This document shows, one piece after another, positions 44,451-55,384 of a stretch of DNA of 64,000 bases (position 1 is its first letter; every line of letters starts with the position of its first letter). The stretch is from Thaumatotibia leucotreta. Taxonomy: Eukaryota > Arthropoda > Insecta > Lepidoptera > Tortricidae. The stretch is taken from assembly GCA_025490895.1 (NCBI GenBank), contig JALPQI010004248.1, positions 1 through 64,000 of the forward strand. The letters are read 5' to 3'. A model generated the notes under the pieces. The model saw only the letters and a list, made by a program, of their open reading frames with translations, searched no databases and was not told where the DNA came from. The position numbers and the translations under genes were made by a program.

Positions 44451-44814
44451 TAGTTAGGGATTGATTGCCTTTCTTGCCTCACATAACTTTGCGTTAGAAA
44501 ACCTTTTCTTCTTTTCGTATCTATCTTCATAGGCATTGCTTATTACACAAGTCAGTATGTAATTTAAAAGTTTTCCCGCCCCATAATGGAACCGGCGAAG
44601 CAGAACTACAAACATGTCCACATGACGAGGGTGCTAAACTTCGGCTCATAACAGCGATACCGCCGTCAGAATGGACGTTTTACCGAATATTGTAAACGCA
44701 TTACTGTGGTAAATATTACGTAAACATGGCAGGTATTATGAGGATTTATTGTTTTATTTTGGAGAAGTACTCTTTAGCGAATACCTAAAACGTCGTATTT
44801 GTAGTAAATTGTTG

Positions 44815-44950
44815 GTCTCAACGGAAGATCAGCGCTGGCTCACGCCAGCAACATGCTGAGCTGAGACCAATTTGTTGGAACTTTTTTTTTCTTTCTCCTT
44901 TTGTCGTTTGTGCTTTGTCATATCTCCTTTTTACCGTGTGTCACGAATAA
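44815..44950 (+). mobile_element. LINE 3'-end-like sequence with stem-loops
   Basis: 'ttggtctcaacggaagatca' pairs partly with 'gctgagctgagaccaa', around GCTGGCtcacGCCAGC. A T-rich stretch and 'cgaataaatta' follow. This layout resembles tails of lepidopteran LINEs whose proteins do not remain here. Confidence 0.4.
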
Positions 44951-45900
44951 ATTAATTTATTTTCTATAATAAAATCATCTTCTTATTGTCATAATCATAA
45001 TTAATATATACAATACCTACGATAACTCTTTATTGCACCTCAAAGTCAGTTTGGTTCGCTTGAAGTACTGTGGAGTGTGCCAATCGTATTAAACTTTCCA
45101 AATCCTTGGATACTGTCTATTTGTCCAGTGTCCAATTTAACGTTCGACTTATACTTAATATTGTGAAGTAGCTTTTTCTTTCCGTAGATCAATTTGGTTA
45201 TGATTTGCCATCATTGTTGGTGGAAAAAGTATGAGTGTAGGTAATTAGGTATCTGTTTTGTATTTTTAAGCTATTCGATTATATTTGCCTACTTAGTTTA
45301 TGGAGACTGCGATTTATTTTATAACTACACTTGTCAAAGATACCACCGCGAAACCTACAAATATGACGTAAAGCGAAACTAGGTACCTTGGCTTTATATT
45401 TCCTGTTCCTGAAAGGTATTTTCATGACGCCGCTGGCTGGTCTAACAGGATTAGCTATAAGCCGTTTCGAGCTAAACACGGCGGGAAAACTTGGCACCGC
45501 AGCTTGAAACAGCTTAGACTTGGGAGGGGAATAAAGATTTAATCTGACTTTCAAGATATATGCATCTCAGCTCAGCTTTTTACGATTCCTTTGCACACCA
45601 AATTACTTTTCGGAGCTGGTTTTTCCAATTATTTGAGCTGTTGGGAACACTCTTTCTAAATAAGTAGAAATTAAGTTATTCGTGGTACCTACCTACGTAT
45701 ATTATTACAAAACCTAAATGATTCTTAGAGTTGATGGTGAAAAAAATTACTTCTGGGAGAAGGCGAACTCGATTTATCCATTTATTAAAAAGTAAAGTAA
45801 TGCCAAGAGTACCTAGTGATAACGCCTTATTGTTAGGTGGATACTTACAGATTCATTAGGTTTTTTAGCGTAAACGAAGTATAAGGTATTTTCTTGAAGG

Positions 45901-46075
45901 GGTAGACCCAAGGGCTGGCTTGACGTTATACGGGATGACATGCGTGCCAATGGTCTCACACAAAGGGATGCGGCAGACCGTGCGAAGTGGAGGAGGAAAA
46001 GCCGGAAAGCCGACCACGGGCTTCGAGGCGCAGGCCCCGAACGCAACCGGGAACTACGCTAGGATGATGACGATT
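45901..46075 (+). pseudogene. RTE-type LINE C-terminal fragment with GATGATGA tail
   Basis: It reads GRPKGWLDVIRDDMRANGLT, then QRDAADRAKWRRKSRKAD, and stops at 46060-46062, followed by a short GATGATGA tail. The GRP..W.D.I..DM…W.R..RKAD pattern is the C-terminus of an RTE-like LINE protein. The sequence upstream is unrelated, so it is heavily 5'-truncated. Confidence 0.75.
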
Positions 46076-46141
46076 GTTTGGTGGATAAAGAAAATAACTT
46101 CGTTTCGATAGTAACACTTGTATTTTCAGAGATTATATAAA

Positions 46142-46428
46142 TTAATTACAGAGCTTGTGCACACGGTTAGAGGTTCGAGATGAATGTTTAGGAGTCAAAC
46201 CTTTTTTATGAAGATATTTAATTACAGCACGTTGCTCCAAATTGTCCATTGTGAAAAATGTGTTGACACGTATTTTTAAATCAAGCTTAAAATTAATTTA
46301 AAATTTCCTCTCAGAATTGAAATTTCGCGGCATGACAACTGAATAATGACAGTTCAACATGGCGGCAGAAAAAAGTAAAAAAGTTTTTTTTTTAACAGTC
46401 AGGCCGCGAATTTTTCAATCACCCCTCG
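46142..46428 (-). pseudogene. mariner 5' end with transposase N-terminus relic
   Basis: On the minus strand, TA then CGAGGGGTGATTGAAAAATT (46428 leftward) resembles a mariner inverted terminus. An ATG at 46249 opens a 35-codon frame starting MDNLEQRAVIKYLHKKGLTP, like the first helix-turn-helix of mariner transposases, before an unrelated run and stop at 46142. The catalytic DD(D/E) domain and the other terminus are missing, so an internal or 3' deletion has removed most of the element. Confidence 0.65.
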
Positions 46429-46867
46429 TATATTAAAATGAGCATGTAAACGTTTTTCCCACAATACTGTAGTTTATTTGTATTCGTTTCTTAGACTGTA
46501 GTTTAGTAGACTGAACTGAAGTTGTGTAACTTAAATGTTCTGGAAGACAACGGAAATAACCACAAGTAAGCTTGCAGTTCTCTTTTGGCAACTTGCTCGA
46601 GGAAAACACGCGTTTTCATCGAAGTTAGAGCAAACTCTCTCATAACACTAATATGGTAACTGTGTACCATATTAAAAGAAGTATGTGTGCATCCGCTATG
46701 ACTCTGCCTTAAGTGTGACAGGGAAGCAACACGTTGACCATGGCTCGTGGTAGAACTTCTGTGCGGAAAGCATTAAAACAAAGATTGCTGCACACGCAGT
46801 CGGTGTGCCTCGGCCTTTACGTTCAAATTTACAAGTGTGTTCTGCGGTTGACCCTCAATCTAGGACA

Positions 46868-47466
46868 ACTAGTAAAAAAAACCGGCCAAGTGCGAGTCGG
46901 ACTCGCGCGCAAAGGGTTCCGTACCATTATCAATTTATTATTAAAAAAATACAGTTAAATCAACCTACCTCAAAAACTATACGAGATAATTTTATCAAAC
47001 CAAAAATCGTTGATAGAGTTTATTAATGTGCATAACATATATTTTTTTCAGAATTTTATATTGCGTAGTTTAAAAAATAGAGGGGAGGGGACACATTTTT
47101 CAGACTTTGAGACCTGATATCTCGAAAAAGATGTGCTTAAATAAAAATGTGATGTATAAACCTTCATATCATTTTCAAAGACCTTTCTATTAATACCCCA
47201 CACGCTTATGTACAACTAAAAAAAAAAATCTATCCCTCAGTTACATGTATGGAGGGCCCCCACCCCAATGGTTTTTTTTTACAATTTAGTATCACATTCC
47301 TGTAGCGGTTTATACAACACATATTCTTACCAAATTTCGTTACTGTAGCATTTATAGTTTCCGAGTAAATTGGCTGTGACAGACGGACAGACGGACAGAC
47401 GGACAGACGGACATGACGAATCTATAAGGGTTCCGTTTTTGCCATTTTGGCTACGGAACCCTAAAA
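46868..47466 (+). mobile_element. Lepidopteran 'accggccaagtgcgagtcgg' element
   Basis: It opens with 'accggccaagtgcgagtcgg', containing the palindrome GCGAGTCGGACTCGC (about 46890-46904), then 'aagggttccgtacc'. It ends with (ACGG ACAG)n (47383-47412), 'catgacgaatctataagggt' and 'ggctacggaaccct'. The layout is that of a very common nonautonomous repeat of moths and butterflies. No coding capacity. Confidence 0.75.
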
Positions 47467-47883
47467 AAACGCTCTATTTAAAAAGTTTAGTTGCTACGTA
47501 GATTTTTAATTTAGAAGTGACATTGACAAGTCGCGTAATAATGACATTGCTTGAATATTTTGTGTAAAAGTATCCAGTGTTGACTGAAATATTATTTATT
47601 TTATGGCTGGAAAGTTACTTTCATGTTGTAATTGGTGGAATGACATAGGTAAATACGATATGCCTGTATATACTTACATAAGAACCGTGCAAAATATCGG
47701 CTGTCAATTTGTTTTATTTTACTAATGAGCTTGGTGTTTGTCTTCATACATTCGTTGAAAGACATCATTATTTTCACATGACCTGCTTTTCATCGCTTGT
47801 ATTTTTATGTGCATTGTATTTGAGAAAATGTTAAAATATCTTTATTGTATCAAAACTGTACAATTTATATACCTACATGAATT

Positions 47884-48003
47884 AAAGATCGAAGAGCTGG
47901 CAACTTCCTCGCACAACGCATTAGTATTGCGATACAGCGAGGAAATGCCGCCAGTATCCTCGGCATAATGCCATGGGTCAATATTACGTATAGTTTAGGT
48001 TAG
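47884..48003 (+). pseudogene. LINE protein C-terminal fragment
   Basis: The frame reads KDRRAGNFLAQRISIAIQRG, then NAASILGIMPWV, and stops at 48001. The phrase QRxSxAxQRGNAAS(I/V)LG recurs at the C-terminus of a group of lepidopteran LINE proteins as I remember them. Only about 39 codons remain. Confidence 0.55.
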
Positions 48004-48086
48004 TTAAGATACTTAGAACATGTTATGTTATTTAGATTCATGTACCGTATATCAGGTAAGAACATCTAAAGGCTATATTACCCTTA

Positions 48087-48350
48087 TTCTTTTTGAAAGA
48101 CCTATTCAACAATACCCATACTACAGGATTAGAGCAAAATAAAAAAAATCAGCCCACTTTACTACTAGGGAGGTACTCTTAAAAACATATTTTTCGACTT
48201 TTTATTCATACACTTGATCGGCGTGATTAATATGTATACCGGTACCAAATTGCAAATTTCTATTACCAACGGCCACTGAGTTAAGCTGTGAACAGACAGA
48301 CGGACATGACGAAACTCATAGTTCCTAGTTTACTACGGAACCCTAAAAAT
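48087..48350 (+). mobile_element. Truncated relative of the 46868 element
   Basis: 'ctacaggattagagcaaaat', 'cttgatcggcgtgattaata' and the end 'gacagacggacatgacgaaa' then 'ctacggaaccctaaaaa' match this repeat group. The left end with the palindrome is absent. Confidence 0.65.
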
Positions 48351-48427
48351 AGGGGCCAACCTTATTTCTCCCGCGCTAAAACGTATTCTTAAAGACAAAA
48401 TCTAAACTTCGTTCTCGATTGTTCTAG

Positions 48428-48569
48428 GTCTCCAATTGCGCAGCATAGAGGAGCCGGCAGGTGGCGCGGGCGGCGGCGTGCCCGCTGCCACCTGCTACGA
48501 TGCAGAGTGCGCGCGCACCGAAGCCTGGCTCGATGAGAACCAGGAGTTCGTGCATGATTACTTCTTAAG
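48428..48569 (+). CDS. Pde11: Pde11 coding exon 2 (conserved N-terminal block)
   Basis: It starts after the acceptor 'ttgttctag' with GT, completing a serine codon from exon 1, then reads LQLRSIEEPAGGAGGG and on to TEAWLDENQEFVHDYFLR. The last arginine is split AG|G by the donor GTTTGT at 48570. The block W/FLD…EF…DY…RK is the hallmark N-terminal segment of PDE11 (and the related PDE5/6 group) ahead of the GAF domains. PDE11 enzymes hydrolyse both cAMP and cGMP in the cytoplasm; the GAF and HD catalytic domains are encoded beyond this window. A glycine- and alanine-rich, GC-rich linker (residues about 29-37) precedes the block. An upstream in-frame start in this exon is not obvious, which supports a separate first exon. 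Confidence 0.85.
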
Positions 48570-49766
48570 GTTTGTATTCTGTACCTTTCTCTTCCTTGAA
48601 TGTCAGTTTGGTGCCCTTTTGTTGTCGACCTATGACACCCCAGAGGGGCAGTGTAAATGAGAGAGATACGGCGATACTCGCCCAGCTATCAGCTATCACA
48701 GCCGGGCGAGTATCACCGTGCATTTAATGCACCCCAATCATACGATGTGCCTAGTTCCTGTTGCTTTAGTACCTTTCTGTTTTACTCCTACATCCTTCTA
48801 CTTGAAAATGCCGTAGTCCTTCCGACCGCGGTACAGAATTCACACAGATGGCAGGCTCGCTGTGACTAGCCGCAGCAGATGTGACAAAACGGTATAGCCT
48901 TGTAAAAAACAGAACGTCTGCTCTAGATACCTTCACCTAAAGATTTTGCAGAGCCATTGAAATCAGGGAGTGAGGATGAACGGAATTTAATGCCCATTTA
49001 CTATGAGCGATGTAGAATTGGAAAGCAACCGGCAATTTCCCATAATAACTTTTCATTAAAATGAAATTTTGAGGATATTGGTTTATTACGAGTAGGTTTT
49101 ATTTATTTAAATATCTGCCAGGGGCTTATTCAACTTCCACCAATCCGGAATCGCTAATAACCTTGCACTTCGTCACTTTATATAGAAAAAACAAACTGAA
49201 AAACTTTTAGTATCGTAGCCACATCAAAATCGAAAAAAAATAAGTTTTACACATACTGGTTACGTGTTCTCGACATTTTGTATAGGAAAGTGATCTTATT
49301 TCGTGATTCCGGTGTTAGTCCCTCACTAAAAGCTAGCTAGCATAACTTATATATACAGCGTGCGCAAGGTGGCTCAGGAAATACCCTGAATACCAGTTTT
49401 CCCGTGGCCATTGAATAGTTTCACCGCAATATAACCTTTAACTATTGCTAGAATTTTGTCTGCTAGTAGCTTTCAAAGCGCTACGGACGTCTTTTGAATT
49501 GTATAAACGCCAGTATTTTTAATCTTCAGGTAATCTCCGAAACGGCAGAAGTTTATCTTGAATATAGTATCCAATGTTGGATGTACAATTGTACATAGTA
49601 GTCCATCAATAGTAAATAGCTGTTTTAGCTGATTAGCATCAGGAATTAAACGAACACTGTCTAACCGACACTAATGAACTATTATTATTACTAAAGTAAT
49701 TAGATACATAATATAAGTCAAGTTCATAATATTTGTCAGTAGTATAATACAAAGATGACCTCTATA

Positions 49767-50028
49767 CAGGGTGGAAAGGGACGACGTTCCTTCCCGCTAC
49801 CAACCGAGTCTACCAACCATTACGATGAACTTTCCGTATGGGACCAACATCGAAATTAAAAAAAAAAATTAACCCCTCATACAAAGTGAGTGATTAGTTT
49901 GAGTTCAATAGTATGGAAAAGTCAATTTTCCATGTACGCTTTCGATGTTGGTCCCATACTGAAAGTTCATCGTAATGGTTGGTAGACTCGGTCAGTAGCG
50001 GGAAGGAACGTCGTCCCTTTCCACCCTG
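49767..50028. mobile_element. MITE with ~75-bp arms, CAGGGTGGAAAGGG ends
   Basis: CAGGGTGGAAAGGGACGACG has its exact inverse at the right end (CGTCGTCCCTTTCCACCCTG). The arms continue through 'ccaaccattacgatgaact' and 'gtcccatac'. TATA lies on both sides. The arms are nearly identical, so it is young. Confidence 0.85.
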
Positions 50029-50638
50029 TATAAATATAATAGATTTAATCGAGTAAAACGTAGGTCGTAGGACATGTATTTATAGATTTATTTGGAATTC
50101 GTGGAGAGAATTCTAAGACTCTTTATTGAAATATCTTTGGTGATTCATTGAGAAAGTGCAATATTTCTAATATAATAGGTTTTGTATTGACTAAATGAAA
50201 CAGCCTTTGTGAAGTTGATGCGATGGTTGCTTAAAAGCCATCGCTTTTTATTGTACCTTAAATATTCTATTATTTATCGTAGGAGAATTATTTCGGCTTA
50301 TTTAATAGGATTCTCATGTCACTGTGATGGACAGATATGTGCGCTAAGTTTGGCAATATTGGACCATGTTTTAACAAGATTGGCGTCTGTCAGGAGTCTG
50401 GCTTAATTAAATACTGTATCGATTATGAGAATGTCATTATAAGCACATACCTGACACGAGTGATTCGGCTGTGTTAGTCTATTTGGGACACCTGCCGTTT
50501 GATTATGTATTGGGTACCTATTAATTACCTATGTTTTAATTTATAAATTATAACAAAGATGACCACAAAAGATTTACAAAGTGCCGTATTTTTATTATTC
50601 TCGAGTTAACTTCCTTAATAGTACCATTAATGGTTCTC

Positions 50639-50892
50639 TGCCTTTTCGCCGAAAATTGTATTGCCGAATTTCACTTCCCAACCAACTTTTCGCAGAAGTG
50701 TCATTTGTTGTTGTCGTAATCCAACCTAACCTAACCCAACCTAGTGGGTAATTTTCATTACCCAACTATGGGGTTGGGAAATGAAATGGTTGCGAAATAA
50801 TTAATTGCCAAATGTTATTCGGCCAAATGACACTTCTGCGAAAAGTTGGTTGGGAAGTGAAATTCGGCAATGCAATTTTCAGCAAAAAGGCA
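50639..50892. mobile_element. MITE with ~68-bp arms, TGCCTTTTCGCCGAAAATTG ends
   Basis: The left arm runs TGCCTTTTCGCCGAAAATTG through 'ggcagaagtgtcattt'-like sequence (50690-50707) and is mirrored at 50824-50892. The centre contains 'caacctaacctaaccc'. A LINE begins about 12 bases to the right. Confidence 0.8.
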
Positions 50893-50904
50893 GGATACCA
50901 CCAT

Positions 50905-52208
50905 GAATACAAACTCTAGCATTTTCAGTATGGATATTGTTTAATAACTCTTTAAAAACAGGCTCATTGCCTAAAGTTTGGAAAAAGTCAATCATAGTAC
51001 CTATATTCAAGAAAGGCGACAAAAGCAATATAAAAAATTATCGCGGTATATCCAAATTGTCAGTTCTTCCCAAATTATTTGAAAAGATAATTTATGATGT
51101 TATATATCCTATACTAAGACCATTGCTAATAACACAACAGCACGGTTTCGTCGACAAGCGGTCTACAGAATCGAATCTTTGTGAGTTTCTGGACTATGTA
51201 ATGGATGCTATGGATGAGAATTGGCAGGTGGATGCAATCTATACAGACTACTCCAAAGCATTCGACAAGATCTCTCATTCCATATTGGTAATGAAACTGG
51301 AACGCTTTGGTATCCACGGTGATTTGTTGCGATGGCTTACATCATGCTTGCGAGACAGGAGTCAAGCTGTTACAGTTAAAGGATTTACCTCTTCTTTTGT
51401 CCCAATAACGTCTGGTGTCCGTCAAGGCTCCCATTTGGGACCTTTGCTCTTCAATATATACATTAACGATATCACCAATCATTTCTCAAACTCTAATGTA
51501 TTATTGTATGCAGATGATACAAAGATTTTTTCTTGCGTTAAATCGGAAAAAGATTGTCTTAATCTTCAAAGTGATCTCGACAAATTAAATATGTATTGTT
51601 TAAGTAATAATCTTTATCTGAATATCGATAAGTGCTCGGTGATCACCTTTACGCGAAAATCTAGACCCATCCAGTATAAATACACAGTAGGACAACAAAC
51701 CCTTAAGCGAGTGAGCGAGATAAAGGATCTGGGAGTGCACCTTGATAGCGAGCTCCAGCTGGTAACGCATGTAGATAAAATAACTGCTAAAGCATACAGG
51801 ATGCTCGGATTCATTATCCGCCAAAGTAAGGATTTTAAAAACCCAAATACGTTGCTACTCCTATACAATGCATTTGTAAGGTCTAATCTTGAGTACGCAT
51901 CCACCGTCTGGAACCCGTTCTACTCAATACATATAAACACTTTGGAACGTATTCAAAAAAAGTTCATCCGTTATCTTAATTATAAATTCAAAGATTATAA
52001 TTGTGAGCAACTTGATAGTCTCGTGACACGAAGAGAAAAAAGGGATGTTACATTCTTGTTCAAATTGTTAAATAATATTATAGATTCTCAGCATCTTGTA
52101 GGGAAAATGTTGTTCCGCTGTCCTAGCTCTCGAACTAGATCAACTAAGCTGTTTTGTATTCCTTTTAGTCGTAAAAGATATGTTAAAAACACAGACAACA
52201 TAACCTAA
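50905..52208 (+). CDS. Jockey-type LINE reverse transcriptase, 5'-truncated
   Basis: The open frame runs from about 50905 (no natural start) to stop at 52206-52208, about 430 codons. It begins in the finger region (VWKKSIIVPIFKKGDKSNIK, NYRGIS), then shows motif A in YTDYSKAFDKISH, motif B in GVRQGSHLGPLLFNIYIND, catalytic YADD in LLYADDTKIF, and the thumb through LGFIIRQSKDF and the C-terminus. The endonuclease domain and ORF1 are missing. There are no internal stops, so truncation happened at insertion and is recent. SHLGP in place of the usual SILGP is a small deviation. It lies in the same sense as Pde11, in intron 2. Confidence 0.85.
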
Positions 52209-52445
52209 AGACGTAGCTTTAGACAATTCTTTCATTTAAACCGATGCTTCCAAAAATGCTGAGGTGCGGGCGGCGTAACATGAGCTAACTGTGTTGTGAT
52301 TCGTCGTTTCAAGGTCAATGGGGTGTAAAACAAAAATGTCCGCCGGTTGCTAGTGATTTCCGAATGTCGATAAAAGTATCGATGGTTACAATGTCTATCG
52401 CTTTTACAATTCGACATTTGTCAGTGACTTACCGACAAAACCGTA

Positions 52446-52578
52446 AATCCATATCCGTACTAATGCATACCATGAATGCGAAAGTATGTCTGTCAGTTTA
52501 CTGAGTCTACACGCTTAAATCGCTGAACCAATTTAGATGAAATTTTGAATGGAGATTATTAAAGACCCGGGAAAGGAC
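52446..52578 (+). repeat. Dispersed repeat that received the hAT-like insertion
   Basis: 'gcgaaagtatgtctgtcagt', 'gaaccaatttagatgaaatt' and 'gacccgggaaaggacat' belong to a common lepidopteran repeat. It continues after the hAT-like element from 55876 ('ttcattcatcatcatcatta' to about 55970). A second copy of the same part is at 56000-56130. Confidence 0.65.
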
Positions 52579-53059
52579 ATACGATATAGACGTGTGCGCC
52601 GCGCCGGCGTCACGCCGCCGCCGACCTTTTTCCCCACGCCGCCGCCGCCGACTAATGGTCGGCGTGAAATCGGCGTGGCCTTGACTGAATAACAGACTTA
52701 TTTCTTATATGGGTTAATTACTAAATACTAAGCTTCGTATTTGCTTTATGTATTTATTTACATAATGCTCATATACAGGAAATACAATATCAGCCTATCG
52801 AGTGTCATCAGTCATCACTTATTATACGTAGATACTTAGGCTCGACGACATCCAGCCTCCCGAACAAGCCGATTTCGGTATTTGCGCAAGTAACGTCAGG
52901 TTATACAGAAGACCGAGAGTTATGACTTGCCCCTCTGCTTAACGTTCGTGGCCTAAGAAGCATTTGAATTGATCGAGACGTTTATAAATAAGGGGTTACC
53001 CCCTATTCATAATCAAATACTATATGTACATTATTTCCAGCGGTACCAAGTAAACTTTT

Positions 53060-53260
53060 CCTCCTTGCGCCGATACCACAATGCCGGGGGTCGTGATTAT
53101 CAAGCCATCAATTTCTCTTTTACGATCTTCCGCTAACGGCCCCCATCTTTGGCAGCGTGGACCGCTTCAGCAACCTGAATGTTGAGTGTGGTGCAGATCT
53201 GGTCTGTCTAGTGCATGGGGTCGGTCTTTTCCTTCTAAACTTTCCCGAGACAATAAGTTT
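53060..53260 (-). pseudogene. LINE C-terminal fragment inside the hAT-like element
   Basis: The minus strand reads TLNIQVAEAVHAAKDGGR, a TAG where tryptophan is expected, then RKIVKEKLMA. This resembles the 'A..A.DR..WR.IV' tail of RTE-like LINE proteins. Neighbouring frames on both strands (53186-53696) were not recognised. Confidence 0.4.
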
Positions 53261-54098
53261 TTGCAGGTCTTCCAAGTTTGTGGGTTATGTGTCCAACGAA
53301 CAAGTAACCAACAAACAGTAGAACAAGTAAGCCAAGTAGACTACTGGTACTTATATTGTAGCGTCCAGTTCGTCTCCAAGACCGGTATTCGAAACCCATA
53401 CCATTGCACTGAGGAGTATTGCAGTATGTCAAAACTGTTTTTGGTTGCTTTGGGAGATGTCTTCAAGACTTTGGTCTGGATAGGGCTTTGTCATCAACAT
53501 CAATAGCGAGTATATCAGTTCTACCACCCACGTTCGGTTCGCCGACTATAAAGTAATTATGGCCGAAACCTTGGAGGACTTGAGCAGTATACTCATAGAT
53601 GTCTAGAGCCCCTGAATGCGTTGGGCTTAAGATACAACGAAGATCAACGAAGACCATATGAATATATCTAGAATTTGAGATACAAACTCCAGTCAAGATC
53701 TAAGCTCAAAGTCGACGAATATATGTGTACCGGAGACAGTTGGGTTGATCTAACTTTGAGGAAAAGGTCAATAGTAAAGTAGTGCCGGACAGCACAATAT
53801 CTTCTCATTCAATATCCCGCAGTACTTATATTTCAAAACGAAATTCTTCGACCAAGTGTTACTTACGGCTCTAAAGTGGTAGGTAACTATAGGCTTAGTA
53901 AAAAGATCATTCAATGAGCTATTCAATTGATGGAAAGAGGCGTTTCCTACGAGATTGAAATAGGAATGTTGAGAGTCGTAGAATAACTGAAACTTCAATT
54001 CAAGGTACTTCAATTTTAGCAGTGTTTCTTCTTATTTTACCATTTTGGGTCATTTAGTTCCCAATGGGTCTTAACTAAATTACAATACCGATACTTAC

Positions 54099-55384
54099 TT
54101 ACTTACTCCGCTGGCTCAGCGACCCAAAGTGGATCTTGGCCTCCGATACGAGTTTGCGCCAATGCGCCCGGTTCTGGGCGATCTCCTCCCAGTTCTCTGC
54201 ATTCAGGGCGCGTAGGTCCTTCTCCACCTCGTCTGTCCAGCGGTATCTTGGCCAATATACCAACCGGTCTGCGTCCACTGGGTCTTCCCAGGAAGGCCTT
54301 CTTCACCGCTCTGCCAACTGGCATCCTAAACACATGTCCGAGCCAGCGAAGCCTTGCGGATTTAATCTCGCCAATGATGTTGGGCTCAGAAATGATGTCC
54401 TCCAGCTCTTGGTTTTTTCGGATTCTCCAACTACCGTCAGGTCTCTGGGTAGGTCCGAGAATTTTGCGGAAGATTTTTCTCTCCGCAACAAGTAGCTTAT
54501 TCTCTTCTTTCAAGGTGAGCGTCCACGCTTCGCATCCATACATTAAGATCGGTCTAATGATAGTTTTGTAAATGCAAATCTTGGTCCTCCGGTGCATGAT
54601 CTTGGACACTAACACCTTATGGAGAGCTGCTGTGCGTCTAAGGGCGCCCTGGATGCGAAGTTCAATCTCCTCTTCCCTGCAGTTTGTGTCATTTACCACG
54701 CAGCCCAGGTATTTGAACTTCTCTACCCCTTGATAGGATACATCATCCACATTCAGCTCTTATCTAGGCTCCAGGACGTTCCTGTGCCTCCGCATGTACA
54801 GATATACGGTCTTTTCCTTGCTGATTTTGAGTCCGACTGGCAAGCCCTCTTCCGCAAGGGCCCTAGCCCTCTCCACAACAGTCCTCTTGTTCTCTCCAAG
54901 CAAGGCGAGATCATCCGCGTACCCAACTATTTTATGCAGACCGTTCAACATGACTCCGCCGTCTAGCCATTCTATTCTTCGTATGACGTGCTCGAGTGCC
55001 AAGTAGAACAGCATGGGCGACAGCGCATCCCCCTGCTTAAGAGCAGCAACGACCTCAAACTCGTCCGTCAACTCTCCTCCTGCCTTGACCCGCATCCTAC
55101 TTACACCAGTAGCAACGATAATCATTCGTATAAGTTTATCTAAGAGCATAAAGTTCCTAAGTATGGAGAGGAGTGTGACTCTCTGTTGACACTGTTGTAA
55201 GCTTTGGCAAAGTCTACAAAGAGAGAGTAGATTTCCTGGCCATACTCCCACTTCTTCTCCATAAGTTGCTTCAGGAGGAAGATTTGGTCAGCAGTACTCC
55301 TATTGCGCCGGAACCCACACTGACCGCTACTAGGATAATAAATTGTGAATCTCGTGTCTACAATTTTAATTAACTGTTTCAAGT
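54099..55384 (-). pseudogene. RTE-clade LINE reverse transcriptase, truncated and frameshifted
   Basis: Read leftward on the minus strand, three overlapping frames restore one protein order: CGFRRNRSTADQIFLLKQLM and LFVDFAKAYNSVNRE (motif A), then KQGDALSPMLFYLALEHVI (motif B) and VGYADDLALLGE (catalytic YADD), then YKTIIRPILMYGCEAWTLT and LRWLGHVFRMP. After a shift near 54255 the true C-terminus WTDEVEKDLRALNAENWEEI ends with SLSQRSK and stop at 54099. Shifts also occur near 55190-55200 and 54760. The 5' half with the endonuclease is missing. It is GC-richer than its surroundings and nested in the hAT-like element. Confidence 0.8.

Larger units (their letters stand above)
1402..48427 (+). 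other. Pde11: Pde11 intron 1 (~47 kb)
   Basis: It is bounded by a strong donor (GTAAGT at 1402-1407) and by the acceptor 'gattgttctag' ending at 48427. No other host exon was recognised within it. It is occupied by DNA transposon remnants, LINE fragments, one tRNA-derived SINE and a 3.76-kb inverted repeat, listed separately. Long 5' introns like this commonly hold enhancers or alternative first exons, but none could be shown here. Confidence 0.6.

Noticed and set aside
45279..45554. 91-codon minus-strand frame (PSFPAVFSSKRLIANPVRPA)
   Set aside because: Basic and repeat-like, but no family recognised and no gene signals; not strong enough to annotate as a gene.
47383..47412. ACGGACAG repeats as a CRISPR-like or telomeric array
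   Set aside because: They are the known-type internal microsatellite of the 46868 lepidopteran element, with no spacers.
52983..53008. Palindrome 'ataaggggttaccccctat' as a separate element
   Set aside because: Too short to define an element; probably a remnant of the MITE type seen at 2701.
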